The notes beneath the pieces were generated by a model. That model made no database searches and was not told the DNA's origin. It was given only the letters and a program-made list of their open reading frames with translations. Below are positions 5,711 through 13,862 of a stretch of 16,063 bases of DNA, one piece after another. The stretch comes from an uncultured Collinsella sp. (lineage in GTDB: Bacteria > Actinomycetota > Coriobacteriia > Coriobacteriales > Coriobacteriaceae): assembly GCA_958354105.1 (NCBI GenBank), contig CATWVA010000038.1, forward strand, positions 1-16,063, in the 5' to 3' direction. The translations under genes and the position numbers were made by a program. The number at the start of each line of letters is the position of its first letter. Position 1 is the first letter of the stretch.

Positions 5711-7564
5711 ATGCCGCTTTTCTCGCAACATACCGCCCGGTTCTCGCCGGACGTTCCTTTGGAGGGCACCAGCTCTCGCGAGCTGCTCAAGCGGTACCAG
5801 CCGCTCGAGACACTTGCGACCGGCGGTTTTGGCTCCATCGAGATCTGCCGCGACACGCACCTGCGCCGCCGCGTCGCCATTAAACGCATCCCCCTTATCA
5901 ACGGTGCCGGCATGCCCGCTAGCGACATCATGGATGTCCTGCGCGAGGCGCACACTGCCGCCATGCTTCAACATCCCAATATCGTGCAGGTCATCGACTT
6001 TACGCACGATACCGCCTATGCCTACCTGGTTATGGAATATGTCGACGGCATGTCGCTGGCCGAGTTTTTGCATCGCGTGGACGGCCATTCGCTCACCTTT
6101 GACGAGGCCGCGGCCATTGCCGATGCCCTGGGCCAGGCGCTCACCTTTGCCCATAGTAATGGCGTGCTCCACCTGGACATCAAGCCCGCCAACGTGCTCA
6201 TCGACCACTCGGGCAATGTAAAGCTCACCGACTTTGGCATGGCGCGGCTGTCGTCTGCTGGCGGCTTTGGCGGCTCGCGCGGCGGCACCATCGGCTACAT
6301 GCCACCCGAGCAGCTCGACATCGAGACCGGCACGGTTGACGAGCGCGCCGATGTCTTTGCCCTTGCCTGTGTGATCTACGAGGGCCTGTGCGGCAGCGCT
6401 CCCTTTATGGCCGCCACGCCCGGCGACTCGCTCGGCCGCATCATCGGCGGCGCCACCTACCCCAGCGAGCTCATCCCGCATTTTCCCCCGGGAGCCGAGG
6501 CTACGCTCATGAGCGCCCTCTCCCCCATGCCGCAAGACCGCCCCAACAGCATCGAGGCATTTTGCGACCAGCTGCTCGCCGGCTTGGGCAGCGTGCGCGA
6601 GGGCCGTCGCAGCCTGGAGCAGATGGTGGGCGAGCTTTCGGATGACGAGCGCGCGGCAGACGGTATCGAGCCATCGACCTACGAGGACGACGCCATCGAG
6701 GTCGACCCCGCACTCGGCTGGGCGGGCACGCGCTGGAGCCATGCGCGCGACTACACCATGCGCGCTATCTCGGCGCTAACGTGCGGCACCTTTAGCTTTT
6801 TGCTGATGCAAACGGCCGGGGTCGCGGCGCTTCCCGGCCTGGTCATTGCGGCCATCGCGATCGGAGCGGCGGCTGGCCTGGCCCCCCAGATTGGCTCGGC
6901 CATCTCGGCTGTGGGCTTTTTGGTGCTCATGGCCAACGCCACCATGCAGGCACAGGGCATCCTGTCGATGCTGCCCGTCGCGGTGATCTTTGCCGCCGCC
7001 ATGTCCGGTTGGTGGATCGCCTGGGGTCGCACCGAGGCTGCCGCGAGCGCCACGCTCACCTGTGCACTCGCGCTTGGCTGTCTGACCGGCAATACCTTCC
7101 TGGCAGCTGGGGTCGCCGCCGGCGTCGCGTCATTTTGGCTCGGCCCGGCAAGCGCCGCCGCGGCAACGGGCATGGGCGCGCTTTTTGCCCGTCTGGCCAC
7201 GGTCGCGCTTTCAGCCGGAGGCGTGCTGGGGCTCGGCAACGTTGCCGCAGCGCTGGAAGACCCGCTCCTTTGGGCTGCCTTTGCGCTGGTCGCGACAACT
7301 GCCGCGGCGTCATCTGCGCTGCTCAATGCCCATGCCAAGCGTGCCGATCAGGGCTCAAACCTTGCCGCCATCGCCGCCATCGCTGTCACCGGCATCGGCT
7401 GCGCAGCGGCATCCTGTCTTGCACACCATATGGAAATTGCCAGCCTTGCAGCCGCGGTCGCCGCCAAGGCGGCAGTTGCGGGAACCCTATCCTCTATAAT
7501 CGTTGGGATATGCCTATATTTGCTCGGATACCAAAGAACCTATACGGAGAGTGATCTTTCGTGA
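5711..7564 (+). CDS. Ser/Thr protein kinase with polytopic membrane C-terminus
   Basis: This 617-residue Hanks-type kinase would phosphorylate Ser/Thr on cell-envelope proteins. N-terminal domain (about 29-290): glycine loop TGGFGS (37-42), VAIK Lys58, alpha-C Glu79, catalytic loop HLDIKPAN (154-161) with Asp156, DFG 174-176, and PPE (198-200) replacing APE. The usual HRD arginine is Leu155, so it is a non-RD kinase. After an acidic linker (about 300-345), residues 350-607 are Ala/Gly-rich hydrophobic segments, roughly eight helices, instead of the single TM and sensor of PknA or PknB. ATG 5711 has GAGGG about 6-7 nt upstream; an in-frame TTG two codons earlier is less likely. Its stop overlaps the fhaA GTG by 4 nt. 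It heads the operon, in the role, if not the position, of mycobacterial pknA. Confidence 0.92.
   Translation: MPLFSQHTARFSPDVPLEGTSSRELLKRYQPLETLATGGFGSIEICRDTHLRRRVAIKRIPLINGAGMPASDIMDVLREAHTAAMLQHPNIVQVIDFTHDTAYAYLVMEYVDGMSLAEFLHRVDGHSLTFDEAAAIADALGQALTFAHSNGVLHLDIKPANVLIDHSGNVKLTDFGMARLSSAGGFGGSRGGTIGYMPPEQLDIETGTVDERADVFALACVIYEGLCGSAPFMAATPGDSLGRIIGGATYPSELIPHFPPGAEATLMSALSPMPQDRPNSIEAFCDQLLAGLGSVREGRRSLEQMVGELSDDERAADGIEPSTYEDDAIEVDPALGWAGTRWSHARDYTMRAISALTCGTFSFLLMQTAGVAALPGLVIAAIAIGAAAGLAPQIGSAISAVGFLVLMANATMQAQGILSMLPVAVIFAAAMSGWWIAWGRTEAAASATLTCALALGCLTGNTFLAAGVAAGVASFWLGPASAAAATGMGALFARLATVALSAGGVLGLGNVAAALEDPLLWAAFALVATTAAASSALLNAHAKRADQGSNLAAIAAIAVTGIGCAAASCLAHHMEIASLAAAVAAKAAVAGTLSSIIVGICLYLLGYQRTYTESDLS
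7495..7500 (+). promoter_or_regulatory. consensus -10 hexamer at the 3' end of the kinase gene
   Basis: A perfect TATAAT lies within otherwise GC-rich coding sequence, 61 nt before the fhaA start, in a local A/T-rich patch using rare codons (ATA, CTA, AGA). TTGCGG at 7476 is only 13 nt upstream, too short for a normal spacer, and no TGn extension is present. It is a possible internal promoter for the fhaA-to-PBP genes. Confidence 0.3.
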
Positions 7565-8571
7565 ACTTCCTGAACATCTTCGAGGACCACGTGGCCGGCA
7601 TCTTCGGTGCCACCCGTGCCCCGTTCTCCTTTAAGAAGCTTGCCAAGCAGGCCGCTCGCGACATGGAGGATCAGACTCTGGTGATCAATGGCGTCAACAC
7701 GGCGCCGGCACTCTATACCATCCTGATCGCCGCCGACGACGATCCCATGCTCGCCCCGTTCTACCCCGAGCTTTCGCGCGAGGTCCGCGAGTTTGTGAAG
7801 GCGCAGGCCGAAAAGCGCCGCTATGTCTTTGTCGGCGAGCCCCTCGTGCGCTTTATGATCGATCCGCAGCTGCGCGCCGGCAAGTTCTCGGTCTTTGCCG
7901 AGAACGTCGATGCCCCCACGCTCGGCCGCCTGTACGAAGAAGAGCGCGCCTATCAAAACGGCCTGGGCCAAAACAACTCCGCGGCAAGCCGTGCCGCCAG
8001 CGCCCCGCGCGCCGGCCAGCAGCAGTTTGCTGCCCCGCAGCAGCAGCGCCCCGCCGCCATGCCCCAGCAGCAGCCGACGCCTCGCGCCGCCGCTCCCGAC
8101 CCGCTTGCCGTGGCAGATCCCTTCGCGCCTAGCGTCCCCGACCCCGCCGCTCCTATCCCGGTGCCGCAGACCGTCTCGCGCGACGCGCTTGCCGGCATGG
8201 GCGGAGCCGCCGCGACCGGTGCCGCCGTGGGCCTAGGCGCCGCAGCCGGTATCGCCTCCAACATGGCGAGCACTCGCGCCCCGCAGCGCCCGCTCGCCCA
8301 GCTCGTCGACGTCGTGAGCGGCGAGAGCCATAGCATCACCTCCGCACAGGTGACCATCGGTCGCGAGCGCTCAGTTTCCGACATTGCCCTGCGCGACCCC
8401 AACGTGTCGCGCCGCCACGCCCAGCTCACCTTTACGGGCTCGGATTGGTCGATCGAGGACCTCAATTCCACCAACGGCACGCTCGTCAACAACCGCCGCA
8501 TTACGCGCTGCCCGCTGCGCAACGGCGATCTGCTGACGTTTGGCCTGAGTACCTTTGAATTTAGGGGATAG
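7561..8571 (+). CDS. fhaA: FhaA-like protein: DUF3662-type N-domain plus C-terminal FHA
   Basis: This 336-residue cytoplasmic adaptor resembles mycobacterial FhaA (Rv0020c). Residues 1-118 (MNFLNIFEDHVAGIFG and on) match the DUF3662 N-terminal domain of that family. Residues 135-240 are a Gln/Pro/Ala-rich linker with QQQ runs and a Gly/Ala stretch (211-232). Residues 246-336 are an FHA domain with the phosphothreonine-binding signature: GR (267-268), SRRH (283-286), NSTNG (302-306) and Asn310. FHA domains bind phosphothreonine on kinase substrates; mycobacterial FhaA is linked to control of peptidoglycan precursor flipping via MviN. The GTG start overlaps the kinase stop (GTGA), with GGAG about 12 nt upstream. 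A gap of 6 nt separates it from fhaB. Confidence 0.92.
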   Translation: MNFLNIFEDHVAGIFGATRAPFSFKKLAKQAARDMEDQTLVINGVNTAPALYTILIAADDDPMLAPFYPELSREVREFVKAQAEKRRYVFVGEPLVRFMIDPQLRAGKFSVFAENVDAPTLGRLYEEERAYQNGLGQNNSAASRAASAPRAGQQQFAAPQQQRPAAMPQQQPTPRAAAPDPLAVADPFAPSVPDPAAPIPVPQTVSRDALAGMGGAAATGAAVGLGAAAGIASNMASTRAPQRPLAQLVDVVSGESHSITSAQVTIGRERSVSDIALRDPNVSRRHAQLTFTGSDWSIEDLNSTNGTLVNNRRITRCPLRNGDLLTFGLSTFEFRG

Positions 8572-8577
8572 TCGCTT

Positions 8578-8994
8578 ATGAACATCGATATCGTCCTTTT
8601 TGCAGGCCGCATCGTCCTGGTCGCCCTGCTCTATATCTTCCTGTTCGCCGTCATGAAGACCGGCGTGGGACTCGTGCGCGGGCAGCGCCGCGACTCGGCT
8701 ATCTGGACGATCGATGTGGACAAGGGCCCGCGCGGTATCCGCGGCATCCACGTAGACATGCTCGGCCCCGTCATCGTCGGTCGCTCTCCGTCTTCGGACA
8801 TCTGCATCAACGAACCGTTCGTCTCGGCCTCGCATGCGCGCTTTTCGCTGCAGGGCCCGGCGCTCATCATCGAGGACCTCAACTCGCTTAACGGCACGCT
8901 CGTCAACGGCCGCCAGCTCGTGGAGCCCGCGACGCTGCGTGAGGGCGACGAAGTCCAGATTGGCGACGTGGTCATGAAGGTGAACCGTCGATGA
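8578..8994 (+). CDS. fhaB: FhaB/FipA-like membrane-anchored FHA protein
   Basis: This 138-residue protein has one N-terminal TM helix (about 5-26) and a C-terminal FHA domain (about 58-138) containing GRS (68-70), SASH (83-86), NSLNG (102-106) and Asn110. Size, order and architecture match mycobacterial FhaB/FipA (Rv0019c), which binds phosphorylated partners at the division site. The FHA domain should face the cytoplasm, where it can read threonines phosphorylated by the kinases of this locus. ATG 8578 has AGGGGA about 10 nt upstream and lies 6 nt after fhaA. The stop overlaps the phosphatase ATG by 4 nt (ATGA), so the two are probably translationally coupled. Confidence 0.92.
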   Translation: MNIDIVLFAGRIVLVALLYIFLFAVMKTGVGLVRGQRRDSAIWTIDVDKGPRGIRGIHVDMLGPVIVGRSPSSDICINEPFVSASHARFSLQGPALIIEDLNSLNGTLVNGRQLVEPATLREGDEVQIGDVVMKVNRR

Positions 8995-10925
8995 TCGACG
9001 AGGAGAACAAGTCCGCAACTATGACCGAGGCACCGGCCGCCGCCACAGCTGCGCCGGCCCACGCCGCTCCGGCGGGCTCCGCGCCCGTGGAGCCCGAGGA
9101 CACCGTGTTCTCCCTGCCTCTTTCGCATGTAACGCATGATATTTCGGATCTCGCCGATAACGAGGACGAAGAGGATGCCGTAGCGGCGCCCATCGGCGCA
9201 CAGGCTGCGGAACAGCCCACAGCGCCCGAAGCAACCCCGGCGCCGGCTCACTTTGCAGAGCCCGTCGCCGCGGCAATCAACGAGAGCGCTGCGGTGTTTG
9301 CGGCACCCGAACCCGCCGCGCCGGCGTTTCCCATAGCCCCGGCATCCGAGGTTGCGCCCGCGTCTACGCCGGCGCCCGAGGCGGGGCCATCCCCCGAGGA
9401 CGGCCCTGCACCCAAGGCCCCGCAGCCTGCGCCCGCAAGCGAGTCCGATGCCGTGGCCGAGCCCGCCGCCCAGTCGCAAAGCACACCCGCGCCGTCGCAC
9501 TTTGCGACGCCCGAGCCTATAGACGCCAGCCCGCAAGACGACGAGTCGACCGCCTGCGCGTCCGAAGAGCCCGGCTCCCCGGACACCGGCGATTCCGAAT
9601 CAAACGCCGAGACCGACACCGTCTCTCCCGGTGACACAGCCGAGATCGACGTTGCCGCCGTTGAGGCCAAGCTCAAAGACCCCGGCTCGACCATGAGCTT
9701 TGAGCCCCTGACCGAGGAGCGCATCGAGACCGACTCGACCTATGATGCCGGCACCACCACGCAACTCATGTGGGGCGCCCGCTCTGACGTTGGCTGCGTA
9801 CGCCCGCACAATGAGGATTCCTACCTGGTGCAGTCGCCGCTCTTTTGCGTATGCGACGGCATGGGCGGTCACGCCGCCGGCGAGGTAGCCTCTTCCATCG
9901 CCGTCGAGACTATTGCCAAGACGGCCCCGCAGTCCGCCGACGCAGCACGCCTGGCCGCAGCCGTCGAGGCAGCCAACGCCGCCGTAATCGAGGCGGCCCT
10001 GAACGGCCTGGGCAAGCCCGGCATGGGCTGCACAGCCACTTGCGCCTATATCGAAAACGACACGCTCGCCATCGCCCACGTGGGTGACTCTCGCGCCTAC
10101 CTGCTCCACGAGGGCACGCTCATCCGCGTGACCCGCGACCACTCCTACGTGGAGGAGCTCGTGGACGCCGGCGAGATTACGGCAGACGAGGCTCGCGTCC
10201 ACCCCAACCGCTCGGTCATCACCCGTGCGCTGGGCTCGGACCCCGCCATGTATGCCGACCACTTCACTCTGCATATCGAGGAAGGCGACCGCCTGATCCT
10301 TTGCTCTGACGGCCTTTCGAGCATGATTCCTGATAGCGATATCGAGAACATCGCCACGCAGTCCTCAACCGCGCAAATCTGCGTCGACAACCTAGTGGAC
10401 GCGGCGCTTGCCGCCGGCGGCCACGACAACGTGACCGTAGTAGTCGTTGACCTGGTTGACGATGGCGTTATGCGCGAGGCGCAACGCGTGCGTCGCCGCA
10501 ACATTACTATCGCCGCCATCCTGGCCCTCGTCTTTGTGCTGGCAGCTGGCATCTGGGCCTACACGGGTGTCACCGGCTCGTACTACCTGGGTACCTACCA
10601 GGGCAATGTCGCCGTCTGGCGCGGCCTGCCCGGCAAGCCGCTCGGACTCAAGCTCCACTGGCTCGAAAGCGAAACCAGCATTAAGCTGTCCGACCTGCCC
10701 GAAGACACGCAAAACCGCCTCAAGGCGGGCATTCCGCAAACAAGTGTCGACGATGCGCAGGACACGATATCCAAGTACCGCCACCAGATCGATGAAGAGC
10801 AGACCCGCCAGGTGATCGACGCGCAAACGATTCGCGACAACACCAATCAGGGATCGACCTCCGAATCAGATTCCGAGAAAACCGCCGAACAGTCCGCCGA
10901 GGCCGAAGCCTCCGATAAGAATTAG
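8991..10925 (+). CDS. pstP: PstP-like PP2C Ser/Thr phosphatase with long N-terminal extension
   Basis: This 644-residue, metal-dependent phosphatase would reverse phosphorylation by the operon's kinases. PP2C domain (about 258-490): RPHNEDS (271-277), CDGMGGHAAGE (288-298), GMGCTAT (345-351), HVGDSRAY (363-370), TRDHS (381-385), LCSDGLSS (437-444), GGHDNVTVV (476-484). A TM helix follows (about 504-526), then an extracellular tail of about 118 residues. The catalytic domain is preceded by about 250 residues of acidic, Ala/Pro-rich, probably disordered sequence, whereas mycobacterial PstP starts with its catalytic domain. The extension repeats TPAPxHFAxP (82-91 and 165-174). Start ATG 8991 has AAGGTG 9 nt upstream and overlaps the fhaB stop; ATG 9021 is a weaker alternative. 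The next gene begins 16 nt after its stop. Confidence 0.93.
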   Translation: MIDEENKSATMTEAPAAATAAPAHAAPAGSAPVEPEDTVFSLPLSHVTHDISDLADNEDEEDAVAAPIGAQAAEQPTAPEATPAPAHFAEPVAAAINESAAVFAAPEPAAPAFPIAPASEVAPASTPAPEAGPSPEDGPAPKAPQPAPASESDAVAEPAAQSQSTPAPSHFATPEPIDASPQDDESTACASEEPGSPDTGDSESNAETDTVSPGDTAEIDVAAVEAKLKDPGSTMSFEPLTEERIETDSTYDAGTTTQLMWGARSDVGCVRPHNEDSYLVQSPLFCVCDGMGGHAAGEVASSIAVETIAKTAPQSADAARLAAAVEAANAAVIEAALNGLGKPGMGCTATCAYIENDTLAIAHVGDSRAYLLHEGTLIRVTRDHSYVEELVDAGEITADEARVHPNRSVITRALGSDPAMYADHFTLHIEEGDRLILCSDGLSSMIPDSDIENIATQSSTAQICVDNLVDAALAAGGHDNVTVVVVDLVDDGVMREAQRVRRRNITIAAILALVFVLAAGIWAYTGVTGSYYLGTYQGNVAVWRGLPGKPLGLKLHWLESETSIKLSDLPEDTQNRLKAGIPQTSVDDAQDTISKYRHQIDEEQTRQVIDAQTIRDNTNQGSTSESDSEKTAEQSAEAEASDKN

Positions 10926-10941
10926 AAAGGGAGTGCCGCTT

Positions 10942-13812
10942 ATGAGTCGCCGCAACACCGAGCTGCTCTTGCTCATCGCCTCGGCGTTCCCCGTCATCCT
11001 GCTGTATGCGATGTACGTGCTCACCGCGGGCGCTGCCATCTCCTTTGAGACGCTCGCCGTACCGATCGGCCTCTTTGCCGCCTTTGCTGCGGCCCACATT
11101 GCCGTGCGCATCTTGGCGCCCGGTGCCGACCCCGCCATCCTGCCCATTGTCTTTGTGCTTTCGGGCATCGGTATCACGTTCGTGACGCGTCTCGCACCCG
11201 CTCTCGCGATCTCACAGCTCATCATCCTGTTTGTCTCGGTGGCCCTGATGGTGGGAACGCTCGCGTTGGTTAAGAACCTCGACGTAGTCATGCGCTACAA
11301 GTACACCTTTGGCATTATCGGCATCATTCTGCTGATGCTGCCTATCTTTATCGGCACCACGATCTCGGGCTCCAAGCTGTGGATTCGCATCGCGGGCTTT
11401 ACCATCCAGCCCGGCGAGTTCGCCAAAGTCTTTATCGTGCTGTTCCTGGCCGGGTACCTGGCCGAGAACCGCGAGCTGCTCTCCATCTCCAACCGCAAGA
11501 TCCTGGGCTTTAAGATCCCTCGCCTGCGACTGCTGCTGCCGCTGTTTGCCGTGTGGGGTGTGTGCCTGCTCGTCGTCGTCTTCGAACGCGACCTGGGTTC
11601 GGCCGTGCTGTTCTACACCATCTTCTTGCTGATGCTCTACGTTGCCACGGGGCGCTTTTCGTATGTCGTTATCGGCCTTGCGCTCTTAGCCGTTGGAGCC
11701 GTGGGCGCCTACAAGTTCCTGTCGCACGTTCAGGTGCGTTTCCAGGTTTGGGTCGATCCGTTTAAGGACGCCCAGGGCCAGGGCTACCAGATCGTCCAGT
11801 CGCTCTTCTCGCTTGCCGATGGCGGTCTGGTCGGTGTTGGCATCGGCAACGGCATGGCCAACAACATCCCTGTCGTCGAGTCCGACTTTATCTTCTCTGC
11901 CATCGGCGAGGAGATGGGCCTTTTGGGCGGCGGCGCCGTGCTCATCCTGTTTATGCTCTTTGCCGTGCGTGGCCTCACCACGGCTGCCCGCGCTAAATCC
12001 GACCTCGCCGCCTTTAGCGCCACGGGCCTTACGGCCGCCATCAGCTTCCAGGCCTTCTTGATCGTGGGCGGCGTTACCCGCCTGATCCCGCTGACCGGCG
12101 TCACCCTGCCCTTTATGAGCCAGGGCGGTTCCTCACTGCTGGCAAGCTTTATCATCGTCGCGCTCCTGCTGCGCGCCGGTGACGAAGCGACCGGACGCGA
12201 GGCCGAGCTTACTGGCACCGGCACCATGACCGCCATCACCGATGATCAGGTCGCATCCGCCGCCGCCCCGACGGGCACGCGCTTTGCCACCTCGTCTTCC
12301 TACGGCAGCGGCAGCCATTCCGTCGGCTCGCGCATGCGCCGTCGCCTGCTCGACACGCCTGAATCCGGTGTGCTCGGCCGCGTTGCGCTCGCCAACCGTC
12401 TAACCCGTGCGGTGCTCGCCTTTACGGCGCTGTTCGCCATCCTTATCGGCAACCTCACCTATGTCCAGGTCATCAAGGCCAAGGACTATCAGGATATGCC
12501 GACCAACAACCACACTATCGCCCGCTCCAAGTACATCCAGCGCGGTTCTATCATCACGTCCGACGGCGTGACGCTGGCCGAGTCGCTGCAGCAGGAGGAC
12601 GGCACCTACGTACGCTCCTACCCCAACGGCAACCTGGCAGCGCACGTGGTTGGCTACGTGAGCCAGCAGTATGGCACCACCGCCATCGAGAGCGTCATGA
12701 ACGACACGCTCACCGGCTCTAAGGATTACTCCAGCTGGAACAACGCCATCGCGTCGCTCGCGGGCCAGACCCAGCCGGGCAACACCGCCAAGCTCACCAT
12801 CGACTCGCGTATCCAGACGGCGGCCGAGCAGGCGCTCAAGGGCTTTAAGGGCGCTGTAGTGGTCATCGACCCGCGTACCGGTGCGGTGCTCGCATGCGCC
12901 AGCTCGCCCACCTATGACAACACCAACATCGACGCCCTGCTGCAGGCGGGCGGCGGCGAGGACGGCTCCATGTACAATCGCGCCATGGACGCGCTGTACA
13001 CGCCGGGCTCCACGTTTAAGGTCGTTACGCTTTCCGCGGCACTCGAGACCGGCACCGCCAGCCTTACCAGCACCTATCAGGCGCCCGGCTCCATGGACAT
13101 CGGCAACGCGCCGGTCACCAACTATGCCAACGAGAGCTACGGCACCATCAGCCTGCAGCAGGCCTTTGCCGTGTCCTCCAACGTCGTCTTTGGCCAGGTG
13201 GCAAACGAAGTTGGCGCAAACACGCTCGTGCAGTTTGCCAACGCCTTTGGCTACGGCCAAAAGCTCGGCCAGGACCTGACCTCCGCGGCCTCCATCATGG
13301 CAGACCCGTCGCTCATGACCGAGTGGGAGACCGCTTGGGCCGGCGCCGGCCAGCCTGTCGGCATGGACCACACGCCCGGCCCGCAGACCACCGTCATGCA
13401 AAACGCCGTGATTGCCGCCGCCATCGCTAACAGTGGCGTGGTCATGGACCCGTACTTTGTAGCCCAGGTACTCGCCCCGGACGGAACTGTGGTCAAGACC
13501 ACGCAGTCCCGCTCGCTGGGTCAGGCCGTCAGCTCCGCCACGGCCGACCAGGTCAAGCAGGCCATGCTCGCCGTCGTCCAGTCCGGTACCGGCACCGATG
13601 CCCAGGTCCCCGGCGTCAAGGTCGCCGGCAAGACCGGCTCGGCCGAGACCGGCGGCACCAACGTCAACTCGATGTTCGTTGGCTTTGCACCTTACGATTC
13701 ACCCACGGTCGCCATCTCGGTGGCCTTGGAGGATTACGACAAACACGACGTCAAGGCGGCCAAGATTGCCGGCATCGTCCTGACCGCGGCGCTCGCCGCA
13801 CAGGGAGCGTGA
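10942..13812 (+). CDS. SEDS glycosyltransferase-class B PBP fusion (RodA/FtsW plus PbpA)
   Basis: One 956-residue chain joins both steps of peptidoglycan synthesis. Residues 1-412 are a SEDS polymerase with about ten TM helices: ERDLGSA (215-221), VWVDPFKDAQGQGYQ (269-283) with the likely catalytic Asp272, GGLVGVGIGNG (294-304), ESDFIFSAIGEE (313-324) and FMSQGGSS (391-398). A polar Ser/Thr/Ala linker (413-485) leads to a single TM (about 487-508) and a class B transpeptidase with active-site STFK (Ser690), SSN (745-747) and KTGS (897-900). All catalytic motifs are intact. In mycobacteria rodA and pbpA are adjacent separate genes; here no stop or frameshift divides them. Start ATG 10942 has AAAGGGAG 8 nt upstream; an in-frame GTG three codons earlier falls almost on that site. 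Confidence 0.95.
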   Translation: MSRRNTELLLLIASAFPVILLYAMYVLTAGAAISFETLAVPIGLFAAFAAAHIAVRILAPGADPAILPIVFVLSGIGITFVTRLAPALAISQLIILFVSVALMVGTLALVKNLDVVMRYKYTFGIIGIILLMLPIFIGTTISGSKLWIRIAGFTIQPGEFAKVFIVLFLAGYLAENRELLSISNRKILGFKIPRLRLLLPLFAVWGVCLLVVVFERDLGSAVLFYTIFLLMLYVATGRFSYVVIGLALLAVGAVGAYKFLSHVQVRFQVWVDPFKDAQGQGYQIVQSLFSLADGGLVGVGIGNGMANNIPVVESDFIFSAIGEEMGLLGGGAVLILFMLFAVRGLTTAARAKSDLAAFSATGLTAAISFQAFLIVGGVTRLIPLTGVTLPFMSQGGSSLLASFIIVALLLRAGDEATGREAELTGTGTMTAITDDQVASAAAPTGTRFATSSSYGSGSHSVGSRMRRRLLDTPESGVLGRVALANRLTRAVLAFTALFAILIGNLTYVQVIKAKDYQDMPTNNHTIARSKYIQRGSIITSDGVTLAESLQQEDGTYVRSYPNGNLAAHVVGYVSQQYGTTAIESVMNDTLTGSKDYSSWNNAIASLAGQTQPGNTAKLTIDSRIQTAAEQALKGFKGAVVVIDPRTGAVLACASSPTYDNTNIDALLQAGGGEDGSMYNRAMDALYTPGSTFKVVTLSAALETGTASLTSTYQAPGSMDIGNAPVTNYANESYGTISLQQAFAVSSNVVFGQVANEVGANTLVQFANAFGYGQKLGQDLTSAASIMADPSLMTEWETAWAGAGQPVGMDHTPGPQTTVMQNAVIAAAIANSGVVMDPYFVAQVLAPDGTVVKTTQSRSLGQAVSSATADQVKQAMLAVVQSGTGTDAQVPGVKVAGKTGSAETGGTNVNSMFVGFAPYDSPTVAISVALEDYDKHDVKAAKIAGIVLTAALAAQGA

Positions 13813-13862
13813 TGCCCATGATTGAATCGGACACCCGAGGCGCGCCGCGGCCGAAGAGTTAG
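13812..13862 (+). CDS. possible 16-residue coupled micro-ORF before pknB
   Basis: An ATG overlaps the stop of the fusion gene by 1 nt (TGATG), with AGGGAG 4 nt upstream inside that gene. The frame encodes MPMIESDTRGAPRPKS and ends at TAG. The strong ribosome site and overlap suggest it may be translated, but a peptide this short has no recognisable function and could be chance or a leftover of rearrangement. Confidence 0.2.
   Translation: MPMIESDTRGAPRPKS

Noticed and set aside
5690..6742. Long open frame on the minus strand opposite the first kinase
   Set aside because: The plus-strand frame has all kinase motifs. The minus-strand translation is a repetitive Ala/Gly/Val/His/Asp-rich shadow typical of GC-biased codons.
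12400..13401. Long open frame (333 codons) on the minus strand opposite the PBP domain
   Set aside because: It lies wholly within the sense-strand transpeptidase, which carries STFK and SSN; the composition is that of an antisense shadow.
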